Source: Microvirga sp. 17 mud 1-3
GTDB taxonomy: Bacteria; Pseudomonadota; Alphaproteobacteria; Rhizobiales; Beijerinckiaceae
Direction of reading: 5' to 3'
NCBI RefSeq assembly: GCF_003151255.1
Contig: NZ_CP029481.1
Location: 1,426,001-1,490,000, forward strand
DNA: 64,000 nucleotides
Both the position numbers and the translations under genes were made by a program. Under the pieces are notes generated by a model, which saw only the letters and a program-made list of their open reading frames with translations, was not told the origin of the DNA and made no database searches. Shown here one piece after another: positions 1 to 10,945 of the stretch; position 1 is the stretch's first letter; each line of letters opens with the position of its first letter.

Positions 1-486
1 CCAGACCGACGAGGAGAGCCGCGATCCCAACGGGTTCGACCGGATCGAGTTCTGGGCACAGACCAATCCCGGCACCCGGCCCGGCCCCCTGATGAAGGTG
101 GCCTCGGGGGCGAGTTGTCCCGCTTCATGCTGGCCCTCAAGGTGGTGCTGGCCGACAAAGGCTCGGCCCCGACCCTGGTCTTCGACGAGATCGACACGGG
201 CGTCGGCGGCGCGGTCGCGGATGCCATCGGCCAGCGCCTCGCCCGGCTCGCCCGCCGCGTGCAGGTGATGGCCGTCACCCACGCGCCCCAGGTCGCTGCC
301 CGCGCCACGAGCCACTTCCTCATCGCCAAGGAGGCGGTCCGCGGCTCCGAGCGCGTCGCCACCCGGGTCATTCCCTTGGACGACGGCCCGCGGCGGGAAG
401 AAATCGCCCGCATGCTCGCCGGCGCCACCATCACGGAAGAAGCCCGCGCCGCCGCAGCGCGGCTGCTCGAAGCGGCCGTGCATTAG
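1..486 (+). pseudogene. recN: RecN, DNA repair ATPase, C-terminal part, frameshifted
   Basis: This is the 3' end of recN, an SMC-like ATPase of double-strand-break repair; the 5' part lies outside the window. Reading in frame from base 2 gives typical RecN sequence ending in LMKVASG. The frame then breaks inside the ABC signature motif and resumes at 112 as GELSRF, followed by the Walker B region VFDEIDTGVGG and the D-loop/H-loop segment MAVTHAPQVAA. One missing G in the run at 106-110 (five present, six needed) explains the break. Genuine mutation and homopolymer error are both possible. The order recN then ligA is common in alphaproteobacteria. Confidence 0.85.
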
Positions 487-511
487 CGTTCGGCCTCCCG
501 CCCCATCTCTC

Positions 512-619
512 CCTCTCCCGTGTGGGAGAGGGGCAGGAGTGAGGGAAAGCCCTCTCCGGAGAAGGCGTAACCCCGACCTGCCGCACTGATGTGCATCGAC
601 CTCTCCCACACGGGAGAGG
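512..619. repeat. Paired palindromic repeat after recN
   Basis: The left unit at 512-531 and the right unit at 600-619 are each near-perfect palindromes built from CCTCTCCC and GGGAGAGG, with GTGT or CACA centres, and they are inverted relative to each other about 70 bases apart. They resemble the G/C-rich palindromic repeats found elsewhere in the window. No gene is seen here. Confidence 0.6.
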
Positions 620-686
620 TGAAGGGGGGCGCTAACCTGCTCTCCTCCCCGTAGGTCTAGTGAGTTCGCGGGAAACGCGTCGCTGC

Positions 687-791
687 TCTCCTCCCCCTTG
701 TGGGGAGGAGTTGGAGGTGGGGATGCAGCGCGATATTCTGTGAGTCCTGCGCTCACACCCCCACCCTGACCCTCCCCACAAGGGGGAGGGG
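687..791. repeat. Dispersed inverted repeat, family A, copy 1
   Basis: The left arm CTCCTCCCCCTTGTGGGGAG and the right arm CTCCCCACAAGGGGGAGGGG are inverted copies, and each arm is itself palindromic. The middle ends in GCTCACACCCCCACCCTGAC. A nearly identical copy lies at 49024-49131, a variant at 1423-1590, and single arms at 17161-17180 and 30807-30828. All copies are intergenic. Confidence 0.75.
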
Positions 792-1235
792 ATCGCGGCG
801 CGCTTGCCCTGACTGTTCTTCTTTCGTTCTTGACAGGTCGACCAAGCTAAGCTATATCCTTTCACATCTGCTCCCGCCGAGGGGCGCGCTCGCGAGGCGT
901 CGCCGAATGCGGGGAGCGGAACGGTCCTGTGGTCCCACCCGACGCAAGGTGTGGCCCAGGTGGCCCCGGCAGTGCCGGAGGTCCGGGCTGGCCCGGCGCC
1001 GCGTGCGGTTCTCACCGCAACGCCGCGTCCAGGCAGTACGTGGACCTCTCGCGGCCGGTCCGCCGAAACAAACCGTGCGCGCTGACGCTTCGGCTCACCG
1101 CATTATTCATCATTCCCTCAGAGCCGGAGCGATCCTCTCGTCCCCCTCGATCCTGCTTCATCCTCCGGGCCTCACGGCCCGGAGGACGCAGCGGCGTGCC
1201 TTCATGGCGCCATGGTCATTCCAAACCGCTTCACC

Positions 1236-1381
1236 GTCATTCCGGGGCGCCGCAGGCGAGCCCGGAAACCATAACCACCAGCGTCGCAGAACAAGGAGCG
1301 ACGGCGGCCATTGCGCTTTGTCCTGCATCGTCACCGTTTATGGGTTCCGGGCTCGGCTCTACGAGCCGCCCCGGAATGACG
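1236..1381. repeat. Dispersed MITE-like repeat, family B, copy 1
   Basis: It begins GTCATTCCGGGGC and ends GCCCCGGAATGACG, giving inverted ends. Inside them lies a second inverted pair, GAGCCCGGAAACCATAACC and TTTATGGGTTCCGGGCTC. A second full copy is at 30849-30993 and a half copy at 1671-1698. It holds no open frame of note. Confidence 0.7.
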
Positions 1382-1422
1382 TGGAAGGTCATGGCCCGAC
1401 AGCGACATGGCTCGACCGAATT

Positions 1423-1590
1423 CCCTCCCCTTGTGGGGAGGGTTAGGGTGGGGGTGTGAGCGCCAACCTGGATTCAGTCCTGCGCTGACACCCCCACCTC
1501 CAGCTCCTCCCCACCGCAAGTCGGGTGTTCCCGACTTGCGTCTGATGGGAGCGGATCTCGGGAACACCCGAGATCCGTGGGGGAGGAGAG
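1423..1590. repeat. Family A repeat interrupted by two hairpins
   Basis: The left arm (1423-1442) and the core match family A, but the right arm CTCCTCCCCAC is split. Between its halves lie two perfect hairpins: 1515-1540 (11-bp stem, loop TGTT) and 1553-1576 (10-bp stem, loop AACA). Their tops are reverse complements of each other, so the insert is itself an imperfect inverted repeat. A fragment of the same insert recurs at about 1614-1634. Confidence 0.65.
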
Positions 1591-1670
1591 CACCCCAGCG
1601 CTTCCCGCGCACACCCCAGATCCGTGGGGAGGAGAGCAGGGTATGGCATGATGCCGGGCCCTTCGAATTG

Positions 1671-1698
1671 GGCTCCGCCGAGCCGCCCCGGAATGACG
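1671..1698. repeat. Half copy of family B repeat
   Basis: The segment GCCGAGCCGCCCCGGAATGA matches the right end of the family B element at 1236-1381. The left end is missing. Confidence 0.5.
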
Positions 1699-1740
1699 GG
1701 GAGCACCGCTCCCCCTCCAACAGGGAGCGATAAACCATAG

Positions 1741-3969
<2,229 letters not shown>

Positions 3970-4004
3970 GACTCCTGTGCAAGACGCGCCGGGCCCGATG
4001 TGGC

Positions 4005-4883
4005 ATGATGCGGGCCATGACGGTCATCTCTCCGGAGCTCTCCCTCGACCCTGACCAGCGCGTCGCTGGCGACGTAACGCATTTCTGGCGGGTGCCGCGC
4101 CATCGCGGCCTCGAATGCCTGCGCGCGACCTTCCGCCGTCACGCTTATGCCCGGCATAGCCACGAAACCTACGCGATCGCGGCCGTCCTGTCCGGTTGCG
4201 AGACCTTCTTCTACCGGGGCGAGCAGCATTATGTGGGCCCCGGCCAGGTCGCGGTCGTCTGCCCGGACGAGATCCATGACGGGTCCCCGCATGGGGAGGG
4301 CTTCGAATACCGGACGTTCTACCCTTCTGCGGAGCTGATGCGGGAGATCGCCGAGGACGTCGCCGGGCGCCCCCTCGCAAGCCCGCCCTGGTTCCCCCGG
4401 ACGGTCCTGCCGGACCCGGAGCTCGCCCGTGCCCATGCCCGGCTCCATGCCTGCCTTTGCCTCGACGACGTCCTGACCTCCGAGATGGAACAGGACACCC
4501 GCCTTATCGCCTATCTCTCCGTCCTCATCGCCCGCTGGGCCGACCTCGACGCGCCGGCGCCGCTTCGCACCGGTTCGAAGGGCATCGTCCGCGTGCGGGA
4601 ACATCTCGAGGCCCATCTGGGGCAGGAGGCGGAGCTGGCGAGCCTCGCGGCCATGGCGGGCCTCTCCCGCAGCCATTTCATCCGCGCCTTCCAGAGGGAA
4701 ACGGGCCTGACGCCCCATGCCTACCTGCTCGACCGGCGGGTCCGGGCAGCGCGGCGGCTTCTCGAGCGGGGCGAGACACCGGGGGAGGTCGCACTCGCCT
4801 GCGGCTTCTTCGATCAGAGCCACCTGAACCGGGTCTTCAAGGCCCGCATGGGCATCACGCCCGGCGCCTACCGGGTCGCCTGA
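4005..4883 (+). CDS. AraC-family transcriptional regulator
   Basis: The product is a DNA-binding regulator of about 290 residues. The N-terminal half is a cupin-like ligand-binding domain (HAYARHSHETYAI, QVAVVCPDEIHDG). The C-terminal hundred residues hold two helix-turn-helix motifs of the AraC/XylS type (LASLAAMAGLSRSHFIRAFQ and EVALACGFFDQSHLNRVFK). It lies 65 bases upstream of azlCD on the same strand, an arrangement that suggests it controls branched-chain amino acid export; that target is inference. The start is uncertain (ATG at 4005, 4008 or 4017) because no clear ribosome binding site is visible. Confidence 0.88.
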   Translation: MMRAMTVISPELSLDPDQRVAGDVTHFWRVPRHRGLECLRATFRRHAYARHSHETYAIAAVLSGCETFFYRGEQHYVGPGQVAVVCPDEIHDGSPHGEGFEYRTFYPSAELMREIAEDVAGRPLASPPWFPRTVLPDPELARAHARLHACLCLDDVLTSEMEQDTRLIAYLSVLIARWADLDAPAPLRTGSKGIVRVREHLEAHLGQEAELASLAAMAGLSRSHFIRAFQRETGLTPHAYLLDRRVRAARRLLERGETPGEVALACGFFDQSHLNRVFKARMGITPGAYRVA

Positions 4884-4948
4884 AAAGCGCACTTTCGTCC
4901 AAGACCGGCCGCCAGGCCTCTGCCATAAGGGCCGAAACGGATACGACC

Positions 4949-5659
4949 ATGGAACAAGTGAATCCCTTTAAAGCCTCGCCAATGCGGGAGGCCCGGGCGG
5001 GCCTGCGCGACATCGCGCCTGCGGCCATCGCGGCCATTCCCATCGGCCTCCTCTTCGGCGCTGTCGCGGTTACCAAGGGCCTGAGCCCGGCCGAGGTGGC
5101 GCTCATGTCCCTCCTGGTTTTCGCCGGCGGGGCCCAGTTCGCCGCCATCGAGAGCTGGGTCAGCCCCGCGCCGATCCTGGCGCTCGCCTTCGGGACCTTC
5201 CTCATCAATGTCCGCCACGTGCTGATGGGAGCGTCCCTGGCGCCCAAGATCCGCCTGAGCAGGTCCCAGAAGTTCATCGCGTTCTTTTTCATGACGGACG
5301 AGTCCTGGGCGCTGTCGGAGCGACGCGCGATCGACCGGCCCGTGACGGGAATCTATTGGGCCGCCATGGCCGCAATCCTGTTCGCGAACTGGGTAGTGTC
5401 GACGACTTTGGGAGCCGTGCTCGGCTCGTTCCTGGGAGATCCGGCTCGGTTCGGGGCGGATTTCGCCTTCACGGCCCTGTTCATCGGGCTTGTCGCGGGC
5501 TTTGGCCGCAGCCGGATCACGCTGGTGACGGTGGGCGTCAGCGCCGCCGTGGCGGCGCTCGTCCACCATTTCATCGGCGCCCCCTGGCATGTGGCCTCGG
5601 GCGCCCTGGCGGGAATAGCCGCCGCCTATGTGACGGCCGGTCCGGAGGCGCGGGCATGA
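4949..5659 (+). CDS. azlC: AzlC family branched-chain amino acid exporter, large subunit
   Basis: The 236-residue integral membrane protein belongs to the AzlC family, the large subunit of a two-component exporter of branched-chain amino acids and analogues. Hydrophobic segments alternate through the protein; the family-typical stretch FAGGAQFAAI and the INVRHVLMGASLAP segment are present. The ATG at 4949 gives the usual family length. The stop overlaps the azlD start by four bases (ATGA), so the two are translationally coupled. An AraC-type regulator sits upstream. Confidence 0.93.
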   Translation: MEQVNPFKASPMREARAGLRDIAPAAIAAIPIGLLFGAVAVTKGLSPAEVALMSLLVFAGGAQFAAIESWVSPAPILALAFGTFLINVRHVLMGASLAPKIRLSRSQKFIAFFFMTDESWALSERRAIDRPVTGIYWAAMAAILFANWVVSTTLGAVLGSFLGDPARFGADFAFTALFIGLVAGFGRSRITLVTVGVSAAVAALVHHFIGAPWHVASGALAGIAAAYVTAGPEARA

Positions 5660-5955
5660 ACCTCGACACCACGACTCTCCTGGCCATCCTGGCCATGGCG
5701 GCCGTGACCTATGTCACGCGCATCGCGGGCCTTCTCGTGGCCGACCGGCTCGCCCTGACGGGCCGCGCCAAGGCGGCCTTCGACGCCATTCCGCCCGCCG
5801 TGCTCGTGGCGGTCATCGCGCCGACCGCGCTCACGACCGGATGGGCGGAAGCCATCGCGGCCGCCATCACGGCCGTCGTCGCGTTCAGGCTGCCGCTGCT
5901 TGCGACGGTCGCCGTGGGCGTCGTGGCCGTCGTCCTGCTGCGCGGCGTCGTCTGA
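5656..5955 (+). CDS. azlD: AzlD family branched-chain amino acid exporter, small subunit
   Basis: This 99-residue membrane protein is the small partner of AzlC. It contains the AzlD hallmark TYVTRIAGLLVADR near the N-terminus, then FDAIPPAVLVAVIAPTAL, and consists of about three or four transmembrane segments. It overlaps azlC by four bases and is expected to form the exporter complex with it. A strong hairpin follows at 5975-6009. Confidence 0.93.
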   Translation: MNLDTTTLLAILAMAAVTYVTRIAGLLVADRLALTGRAKAAFDAIPPAVLVAVIAPTALTTGWAEAIAAAITAVVAFRLPLLATVAVGVVAVVLLRGVV

Positions 5956-5974
5956 CGCGAGGCCTTTAAAACGA

Positions 5975-6009
5975 TGCGGCCGCGGAGGCTTTCGCCATCC
6001 GCGGCCGCA
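5975..6009. terminator. Bidirectional hairpin between azlD and sodB
   Basis: A perfect 12-bp stem (TGCGGCCGCGGA and its complement) with an 11-base loop lies between two converging genes. On the minus strand it is followed by ATCGTTTTA, and on the plus strand it is preceded by TTTAAAA. It probably ends sodB transcription and may also serve azlD. Confidence 0.6.
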
Positions 6010-6049
6010 AAATCATGAGAATCCCGCGAGAGGCGGGGAGGATCCGACG

Positions 6050-6649
6050 TCAGCGCGTCGCGGCCTCGAACATCTCTTCCACGTGCTCCCAGTTCACGAG
6101 GTTCTCGAGGAAGGCCTTGAGATAGTCGGGACGGCGGTTGCGGTAATCGATGTAGTAGGAATGCTCCCACACGTCGCAGCCGAGGATCGGCTGAGCGCCG
6201 TGCACGAGCGGGTTCTCGCCGTTCGGGGTCTTCATGACCTGGATCTTGCCGTCCTTCACGGCAAGCCACGCCCAGCCCGAGCCGAACTGGCTGGTGCCGG
6301 CCTGGATGAAGTCCTCCTTCATCTTGTCCACGGAGCCGAGATCCTCGACGATCTTCTTCTCCAGCTTGCCCGGAAGCGCGCCGCCGCCATTGGGCTTCAT
6401 CCAGAGCCAGAAATGGATGTGGTTGTAATGCTGGCCCGCATTGTTGAAGAGCGCCTGGTTCTTGCCATAGGAGCCCTTCACGACCTCCTCGACGCTCTTG
6501 CCCTCGAACTCCGTTCCCTTCATCAGGTTGTTGCCGGTATTCACGTAAGCCGCATGGTGCTTGTCGTGATGATATTCCAGCGTCTCCCGCGACATGTAAG
6601 GCTGCAGGGCGTCATAGGCGTAAGGCAGTTCCGGCAGGGTGAACGACAT
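6050..6649 (-). CDS. sodB: Superoxide dismutase, Fe/Mn family
   Basis: The enzyme dismutates superoxide to oxygen and hydrogen peroxide. The 199 residues cover the whole family: the N-terminal helical domain holds His27 and His77 (NNAGQHYNHIHFW), and the C-terminal domain holds Asp159 and His163 (GCDVWEHSYYIDY), the four expected metal ligands. The Gln at position 73 fits the Fe-type second-shell glutamine better than the Mn type, but metal choice cannot be settled from sequence. No signal peptide is seen, so it is cytoplasmic. The ATG at 6649 follows AAGGAGACC. Confidence 0.95.
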   Translation of the reverse strand: MSFTLPELPYAYDALQPYMSRETLEYHHDKHHAAYVNTGNNLMKGTEFEGKSVEEVVKGSYGKNQALFNNAGQHYNHIHFWLWMKPNGGGALPGKLEKKIVEDLGSVDKMKEDFIQAGTSQFGSGWAWLAVKDGKIQVMKTPNGENPLVHGAQPILGCDVWEHSYYIDYRNRRPDYLKAFLENLVNWEHVEEMFEAATR

Positions 6650-6763
6650 TGGGGTCTCCTTCGAGATTGAGCGACCTGCGGGTTAGTTAAAGCGGCACGG
6701 CCATAAGGGCAACGGCCACGCTTCCGACTTTTTTCCGGCCAAGCTTTTCTTGCCCTGACCTTT

Positions 6764-6780
6764 GCCCTATAAAAATAGGG
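6764..6780. promoter_or_regulatory. Small inverted repeat between sodB and a divergent gene
   Basis: CCCTAT and ATAGGG are separated by AAAA in the sodB/6823 divergent spacer. The AT-rich centre could contain a promoter -10 element or an operator. Its function is not established. Confidence 0.3.
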
Positions 6781-6822
6781 GTCTGCCTTTTGAGAGATTG
6801 TGTTTTGCGTAACGGAGACAGG

Positions 6823-7884
6823 ATGGTCATCGCCCTTTTTGCCCTGGCTTTCGCGATGATCGTCGGCGGCCTCTTCGCCGCCATTTTGGGCTGGGACATC
6901 GTCCTCGTCGAACGCGGCTGGACCATGGTGATCGCGGGCAGCATCAGTGCGGCCAGCGGGGCGCTCCTGCTGGGCGTCGCGGCGATCGTGGCGCGCCTGA
7001 CGCGGATCCAGTCGGAGCTCATGCGCCTCCAGGCCAATCTGGTGGAAGACGAGGAGGCGCCCGTCGCCGCCACAGCCATCGGAGCTGCTGCCGGCATGTC
7101 GACGGCGGCCCTTGCGGGCGGGCTGCTCGACAGGACATCGCCTGAAATCTCGCCGGACGAGACGGAATTGGCTCCGGCTGAAACCCATGCGGCCGAGCCC
7201 GCGCCGGAGGTCGAGCCGGCGGAGCCTGAAATTCCCGCTCCGACTTTCGAAGGCGAGAGGCTGGACCGCTTCTTCGAGCCGCGTCCCTACCGGGAGGCAT
7301 CCCGCGACATCTTCGGCGAGCCGCCGCGGGCACCGGAACCCGTCGCGCAGGCCCGTGAAGAGGCGCCCGCAGCAGAGGACGAGACACCCGAGGAGCCGCA
7401 ACCACAGGACCAGGTGGAACCGGAGGTGCGCATCCCCGACTTCCTGCTCGCTACGCGCTTCAGCGAGACCACCTATACGGAGATCCGCCCGGTCGAGGAG
7501 GATCGCCTCTTCGCCCCGCTTCCCCGTGAGGAAGCGCGCCGGGAGGAGCCGGAGCCCGAAGAGAAGTCCGCGATTCCGGAGCGGGAGGAGGATCTCTTCG
7601 CGCCCGAACCGGAGCCCGCACCTCCCGCCGAGCCTGAGGCCGAGCCCGAGCCCGAAATCGTGTCGGAAGCCGAGCCTGAGCCTTCACCGGCGCCCGAGAA
7701 AGCCGCCGAGCCCGCTGGTGCTCCGTCGGTCATCGGCAGCTACAATTCCGGCGACAACCGCTATGTGATGTATTCCGACGGCTCCATCGAAGCAGAGACG
7801 CCGCAGGGCATGTTCAGGTTCGGATCCCTGGACGAGTTGAAGGAATTCATCGCCACCGGCCAGGGCGGCACCCGGATTACTTGA
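6823..7884 (+). CDS. Membrane protein with Pro/Glu-rich region, function unknown
   Basis: The 353-residue product starts with two hydrophobic segments (about residues 1-20 and 30-60), followed by a short coiled region (RLTRIQSELMRLQANL) and a long acidic Pro/Glu/Ala-rich, probably disordered stretch. A compact conserved-looking C-terminus follows (SYNSGDNRYVMYSDGSIEAE, then RFGSLDELKEFIATG). I do not recognise a catalytic domain; similar two-helix proteins with this tail occur in Rhizobiales. The ATG at 6823 follows GGAGACAGG and is preferred over an upstream TTG. It overlaps the end of the convergent hydrolase gene by a few bases. Confidence 0.75.
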   Translation: MVIALFALAFAMIVGGLFAAILGWDIVLVERGWTMVIAGSISAASGALLLGVAAIVARLTRIQSELMRLQANLVEDEEAPVAATAIGAAAGMSTAALAGGLLDRTSPEISPDETELAPAETHAAEPAPEVEPAEPEIPAPTFEGERLDRFFEPRPYREASRDIFGEPPRAPEPVAQAREEAPAAEDETPEEPQPQDQVEPEVRIPDFLLATRFSETTYTEIRPVEEDRLFAPLPREEARREEPEPEEKSAIPEREEDLFAPEPEPAPPAEPEAEPEPEIVSEAEPEPSPAPEKAAEPAGAPSVIGSYNSGDNRYVMYSDGSIEAETPQGMFRFGSLDELKEFIATGQGGTRIT

Positions 7885-8431
7885 GAAGGGCCGAGAGGGC
7901 GCGGAAATCATCCGTGCCGGCCCGCTCGAGCCACTCGAAGATCGCCATCTCGGCATCGATCCAGTGACAGCCCGCATGGAGCAGGCGGGCGCAGGCCGCC
8001 GCAACGCTCGAAGGCGCCCGGCTCGATATCGCATCCCCGACCACGAAGACCGGCAAGCCCATCGCATGGAGGCTCAAGGCGGTCTGCAGCACGCAGACAT
8101 GGGCCTCGATCCCGCAGAGTACGAGTTGGTCCCGGCCCTCGGCCCGCAGGGCCGCGATGCGCTGCGCCGTTGCTTCGTCGCCCGTCGCCGGGAAGGTGAC
8201 TTTGGGCAGGACGACGGTGCCCTCGGGAAGCTCCTGCGTGACCGGCTCGACCGTCGGGCCGAGCCCCTTGGGGTATTGCTCGGTCACGGTCACCGGAATG
8301 CCGAGCCGGGCGGCCCCGCGCAGGAGCAGCCGGACCTTCGGCAGCAGGGCATCACCGCCCGTAATCGCCGGCATGAGGCGTTCCTGCATGTCGATGACAA
8401 TCAGGTGAGAGCGGTCGGCCTTCAGCAGCAT
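7877..8431 (-). CDS. Isochorismatase-family cysteine hydrolase
   Basis: The 184-residue cytoplasmic enzyme belongs to the isochorismatase-like (YcaC/nicotinamidase) superfamily. The catalytic triad is visible: Asp14 in LIVIDMQERL, the Lys in VVLPKVTF, and the Cys in LCGIEAHVCVLQTA, preceded by the conserved cis-peptide region. The substrate cannot be told from sequence. It lies four bases downstream of the sensor kinase gene on the same strand. Confidence 0.88.
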   Translation of the reverse strand: MLLKADRSHLIVIDMQERLMPAITGGDALLPKVRLLLRGAARLGIPVTVTEQYPKGLGPTVEPVTQELPEGTVVLPKVTFPATGDEATAQRIAALRAEGRDQLVLCGIEAHVCVLQTALSLHAMGLPVFVVGDAISSRAPSSVAAACARLLHAGCHWIDAEMAIFEWLERAGTDDFRALSALLK

Positions 8432-8435
8432 GGCG

Positions 8436-10823
8436 TCACGTGTCCGGGTTGAAGAGGGGAGGCTGGTCGGGAATCGGCATGGTCATGGTGAAGCGCAGTC
8501 CCGCCTCATCATAGTCCATCTGGACCTCGGCGTTGAGCTGCGCAATGAGGACTCTTTGGAGGAGGCGGCTGCCAAAGCCCTGGCGGGCCGGGCCTGTGAC
8601 CCTCGGCCCACCGCGCTCGATCCAGGAGAAGAAGAGGGTCGGCTTGCCGTCCTTGTCTTCCACAGTCCAGGTGACCTCCACCTGTCCGCCGAAGGTCGAC
8701 AGCGCCCCGTGCTTGGCGGCGTTCGTGGTCAGCTCGTGCACGGCCATGCCGATGGGCACGGCAGCCTCGGAGGGCAGCTCGACCGACGGGCCGCTCACGG
8801 CGACGCGGTTGCGCGCCTCGCCCTCATAGGGGCCGAGCTCAGTCTGGATCAGCTCTTCGAGGGAGGCCTTTTGCCAGTAATCCTCCGTGAGGATGTTGTG
8901 GGTGCGGGCGAGCGACACGATGCGCCCGACGAAGCCCTGGTAGAACTCCTCGATGCTGGAGGCGCTGCGCGCCGTCGAGCCGACGATGGCCTGGACAGTC
9001 GCGAGGGTGTTCTTCACCCGGTGGTGCAGTTCGCGGATCAGCAACTGCTGGCGCTGCTCGGCCTGCTTGTACCGCGTGACGTCGATATTGACCCCGACCA
9101 TCCGCAGAGGCTTGCCTGCCGCGTCGTAGAAGAACAGGGCGGTGGTATCGATGGTGTGAGTGCTGCCGTCGGGACGCCGCATCCGGTACACGAGGTTGAT
9201 CTCGCCGTCCTGTCGGCCGAGCGCCTCCTGCATTGCCTTGTTGGCGGGCCCTAGATCTTCGGGGAGCACCTTCTCTTCCCAGGCGGCGAAATCGCCCTTG
9301 AAGGTGCCGGTCTCGATGCCGAACAGGCGCTCCTGCTCGGGGGTCCAGGTGACCTTGCCCGAAGGGATGTCCCAGTCGAAGACGCCGATCCCGGCGGCAC
9401 GCTGCGCGAGCGAGAGACGCTCCTCGCTGATGCGCAGGGCCTTTTCGGTCTCCTTGAGGTCGTGAATGTCCACGCTCGTGCCGACCCAGCCTGTGAACTC
9501 GCCCTTTGCATTGTGCAGGGGCGCTGCGCGGATCAGGTGCCAACGGTAGATTCCGTCCGTTGACCTGTACCGGGCCTCCGTCTCGTAATGGGATTCCGTG
9601 CGGATCAGCTCCTTCACGTCCTCCAGGATTTTCGCCAGGTCATCCGGATGGATGGCGTTCATCCAGCTATGGCCGAGGGCCTGCTCGGGTGGCAGGCCCG
9701 AATAGGCGACCCATCGCTGGTTCGTGTAGGTGAGGTTGAGATCCGAGCGCAGGATCCACACCAGAGCCGGAAGGGATTCGGCGATAACCTCGAAGCGCGC
9801 CTGCGTCTCGCGCAACCCGTTCTCGGCCCGTGCCTTCTCGATGGCGATCCAGGTCCGCTTGGCCACATCCTCGATGAGGGAAACGTCGTCCTCGCTCCAC
9901 TCGTGGGGCACCGAGGAAGCAATGTAGAGAAGCGCCTTCAACTGACCCTGGTTCAGGAGCGGCACCGTTACCATGGTCCTGATATTGAGCGTCGCGTAGA
10001 AGGCTTGAACGGACGCATCCTCCAGGCGGGCATCGGCCTTTACGTCGGCGATCGCAAGGGTTCGTCCCTGCTCCAAATTTTCGGCGACCCAGGCTGGGAA
10101 CTCGTGGAAGCGATAGCTGCGTCCCTCGTTGCTGATCACGCCCCGGGACCATTCCCGCTCCACCATGACGACGTCGCGCGCCTGGTCGTATTCGCCGTAG
10201 CCGACGCTATCGACCTTCAGCAGGCGCCCGAGACTCTGGGCCGTCGTTTCCATGATGTCCGACGGGTCCTGGAAGCTGCGGAGCTGGTCGTTCAGATCGA
10301 GGAGAAATTCCTGCCGGCGTTGGGCGTGCTGCGCTTCCTCACGCATCCGCTCGCGCTCGGTGAGGTCCTGCGTGACGCCGATGAGGCGCACCGGCGTATC
10401 GCCCTCGTATTGGGCACGGCCCTTGGCGAGAAGCCTGCCGATGCGGCCGTCCGGACGCAGGACGCGGTGCTCCACATGGAAGTCCGTCCTGGTGGCGAGC
10501 GCGAAAGCTATCGCCTGTTCGATCCGCTCGATATCCGCCGGGTGCTGGAGCTGCCTCAGGCGTGCCTGGTCGAGGGTCTCGTCGGGCGCGAGGCCGAGAT
10601 GGGCCTTGCAGGCAGCGTTCGCTTCGATCCGGCCGGTGGCAAGATCCCGCTCCCAGGTTCCGAGGCGGCCGAGCTCGAGGGCGAGGCGCAGCTTTCCATT
10701 GCTGCGCCGCAGGGCACTCTCGGCCTCGTGCAGGCGCCTTTCGAGGGCGGCAATACGCTCCTCCTCGTCCTCCTCGGGCGAGATGGCGCCCTGGAGGGTG
10801 GATTGGCTGCCGTTGGGAGTCAT
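8436..10823 (-). CDS. PAS/GAF sensor histidine kinase, HWE family
   Basis: This soluble multi-sensor kinase of about 795 residues contains, in order, an N-terminal coiled coil, a PAS domain (ending ..VRLIGVTQDLTERERM), a GAF domain (from the DLNDQLRSFQDPSDI region to TWIAIEKAR), two further PAS domains with PAC motifs (GWVGTSVDIHDLKE; MVGVNIDVTRYKQAE), and a C-terminal HWE kinase core with the phospho-acceptor region LHHRVKNTLATVQAI and the N box HELTTNAAKHGAL. HWE kinases are frequent in Rhizobiales and often work with atypical or distant response regulators; none is adjacent. No membrane segment is seen. A TTG ten codons upstream (10853) is an alternative start. Confidence 0.9.
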   Translation of the reverse strand: MTPNGSQSTLQGAISPEEDEEERIAALERRLHEAESALRRSNGKLRLALELGRLGTWERDLATGRIEANAACKAHLGLAPDETLDQARLRQLQHPADIERIEQAIAFALATRTDFHVEHRVLRPDGRIGRLLAKGRAQYEGDTPVRLIGVTQDLTERERMREEAQHAQRRQEFLLDLNDQLRSFQDPSDIMETTAQSLGRLLKVDSVGYGEYDQARDVVMVEREWSRGVISNEGRSYRFHEFPAWVAENLEQGRTLAIADVKADARLEDASVQAFYATLNIRTMVTVPLLNQGQLKALLYIASSVPHEWSEDDVSLIEDVAKRTWIAIEKARAENGLRETQARFEVIAESLPALVWILRSDLNLTYTNQRWVAYSGLPPEQALGHSWMNAIHPDDLAKILEDVKELIRTESHYETEARYRSTDGIYRWHLIRAAPLHNAKGEFTGWVGTSVDIHDLKETEKALRISEERLSLAQRAAGIGVFDWDIPSGKVTWTPEQERLFGIETGTFKGDFAAWEEKVLPEDLGPANKAMQEALGRQDGEINLVYRMRRPDGSTHTIDTTALFFYDAAGKPLRMVGVNIDVTRYKQAEQRQQLLIRELHHRVKNTLATVQAIVGSTARSASSIEEFYQGFVGRIVSLARTHNILTEDYWQKASLEELIQTELGPYEGEARNRVAVSGPSVELPSEAAVPIGMAVHELTTNAAKHGALSTFGGQVEVTWTVEDKDGKPTLFFSWIERGGPRVTGPARQGFGSRLLQRVLIAQLNAEVQMDYDEAGLRFTMTMPIPDQPPLFNPDT

Positions 10824-10945
10824 GAACGCCTGCTTTCCCTCATCGATCCGCAAGTCCTCGTCGTGCCGCCGGGCCGGGAGACCAGAGGCATGGTCCGGCC
10901 GGTGGCACTTTCCTTATAGCACCAAAAATGTAAGGAAGTTCCACT

